A stretch of DNA of 64,000 nucleotides from Megaera polyxenophila (GTDB lineage: Bacteria > Pseudomonadota > Alphaproteobacteria > Rickettsiales > Rickettsiaceae). Every line of letters starts with the position of its first letter. Position 1 is the stretch's first letter. Positions 63,437 to 64,000 of the stretch are shown piece by piece. Position numbers and translations under genes: made by a program. A model generated the notes under the pieces. The model saw only the letters and a program-made list of their open reading frames with translations. It searched no databases and was not told the origin of the DNA. Location: NCBI RefSeq assembly GCF_029982035.1, contig NZ_CP104166.1:1116001-1180000 (forward strand). Direction: 5' to 3'.

Positions 63437-64000
63437 TTAATCCTCTGGTAATAAAACCTCCCTTTTACCGGAGTGGTTAGGGGGGGAAAGGATACCATTT
63501 TTTTCCATCTCTTCAACAATACTTGCAGCACGATTATACCCAATTCGAAGGGATCTTTGGATATAACTGATTGAAGCTTTCTTTTCATTCCTGACAATAT
63601 TTAATGCTTGCTTATACATATTGTCATTATCTGATTCACCTAGTTCATCAGCAGCAAAATCCTCTTCAGATTCAGTAACTGCAGAAATATATTCAGGAAC
63701 ACCAGTACTTCTGAGGAAAGATGTTACCTTTTCTACCTCCTTGTCATCAACAAAAGGTCCGTGGACACGAAGTATTCTAGCGCTATTGCCCATATACAGC
63801 ATATCTCCCATCCCGAGTAATTGTTCAGCTCCCTGTTCACCTAGAATTGTTCTACTGTCGATTTTTGAAGTTACTTTGAAACTAATTCTGCTTGGAAAGT
63901 TAGCTTTTATTACGCCAGTAATTACATCTACCGATGGTCTTTGAGTTGCCATAATAATGTGAATACCAGCAGCCCGTGCCATCTGGGCTAAACGCTGAAT
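63437..64000 (-). CDS. ftsK: DNA translocase FtsK, C-terminal part (5' end outside window)
   Basis: About 187 codons of the motor and gamma domains are present, open to the right edge. Motor signatures are IQRLAQMARAAGIHIIMATQRPSVDVITGVIKANFPSRISF, then LGEQGAEQLLGMGDMLYM. The winged-helix gamma domain, which reads KOPS-type polar sequences and contacts XerD, is MYKQALNIVRNEKKASISYIQRSLRIGYNRAASIVEEMEKNGILS. It drives chromosome segregation at the division septum. The Walker motifs lie beyond the window. Confidence 0.94.
   Translation of the reverse strand: MQRLAQMARAAGIHIIMATQRPSVDVITGVIKANFPSRISFKVTSKIDSRTILGEQGAEQLLGMGDMLYMGNSARILRVHGPFVDDKEVEKVTSFLRSTGVPEYISAVTESEEDFAADELGESDNDNMYKQALNIVRNEKKASISYIQRSLRIGYNRAASIVEEMEKNGILSPPNHSGKREVLLPED

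Noticed and set aside
1..64000. CRISPR arrays, prophage, toxin-antitoxin or restriction systems
   Set aside because: No regular short direct repeats with spacers and no matching gene families were seen. The repeats present are insertion-sequence copies.

Overview
The window looks like a chromosome segment of an obligate intracellular alphaproteobacterium of the Rickettsiaceae (Rickettsia or a close relative). This is inferred from low GC, short AT-rich spacers, a Rickettsiales-type partial vir cluster (virB8-virB9-virB10-virB11-virD4), a Sca-like autotransporter barrel, secD and secF at separate loci, a MreBC/Mur/FtsI wall set, a CarD-type regulator, and many degraded genes beside insertion sequences. 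The species cannot be named from sequence alone.

Layout. 1-790: partial IS5-family element. 794-7.2k: AddA nuclease-helicase, a GNAT acetyltransferase, a SIMPL protein with a hypothetical partner, and a prepilin-peptidase-like protein next to tgt. 8.32-10.14k: IS91-family element, copy 1. 10.5-15.9k: type IV secretion operon. 16-20.3k: Ppx/GppA-like protein, cytochrome b561, then secF, efp and a SuhB-like gene on the minus strand. 20.5-21.8k: rpsF-rpsR-rplI. 22.1-24.6k: a response-regulator pseudogene broken by IS91-family copy 2 and by two frameshifts. 24.7-29k: MsbA-like exporter, yajC, a small membrane protein, secD. 29.3k: CAT-anticodon tRNA. 29.4-35k: lptG, mreB, mreC, lptF, ubiD. 35.1-39.1k: ProP-like MFS, gmk, a hydrolase with an internal amber codon, a glycosyltransferase. 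39.1-41.8k: recR, ybaB, dnaX and the SRP RNA. 42-45.1k: yidC, engB, an ArgB-like protein. 45.1-47.2k: an EamA fragment, an IS5-family element and a recN fragment. 47.2-51k: bamD, tatA, tRNA-Glu, TspO, Tim44-like and TerC. 51.2k: Sca-like barrel. 52.7-58.5k: ftsI-murE-murF-mraY. 58.58-59.74k: second identical IS5-family copy, flanked by two more gene stubs. 59.9-62k: MFS and EamA transporters. 62.8-64k: carD and the 3' end of ftsK.

The intact genes form a coherent core of envelope growth (MreBC, FtsI, Mur enzymes, LptFG, MsbA, BamD, YidC, Sec, Tat), DNA maintenance (AddA, DnaX, RecR, FtsK) and effector export (VirB/D4). The accessory signal is decay driven by insertion sequences. Both IS5-family copies sit between two different broken genes without target duplications, one IS91-family copy abuts the tgt start codon, and the other splits a regulator. 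Several retained genes appear to lack catalytic residues (prepilin peptidase, ArgB-like, SuhB-like). I found no CRISPR array, prophage or clearly new multi-gene system. The most notable items are the passenger-less autotransporter, the short VirB9 with a modified VirB10, the IS91-family elements with a small companion gene, and the retained degenerate enzymes.
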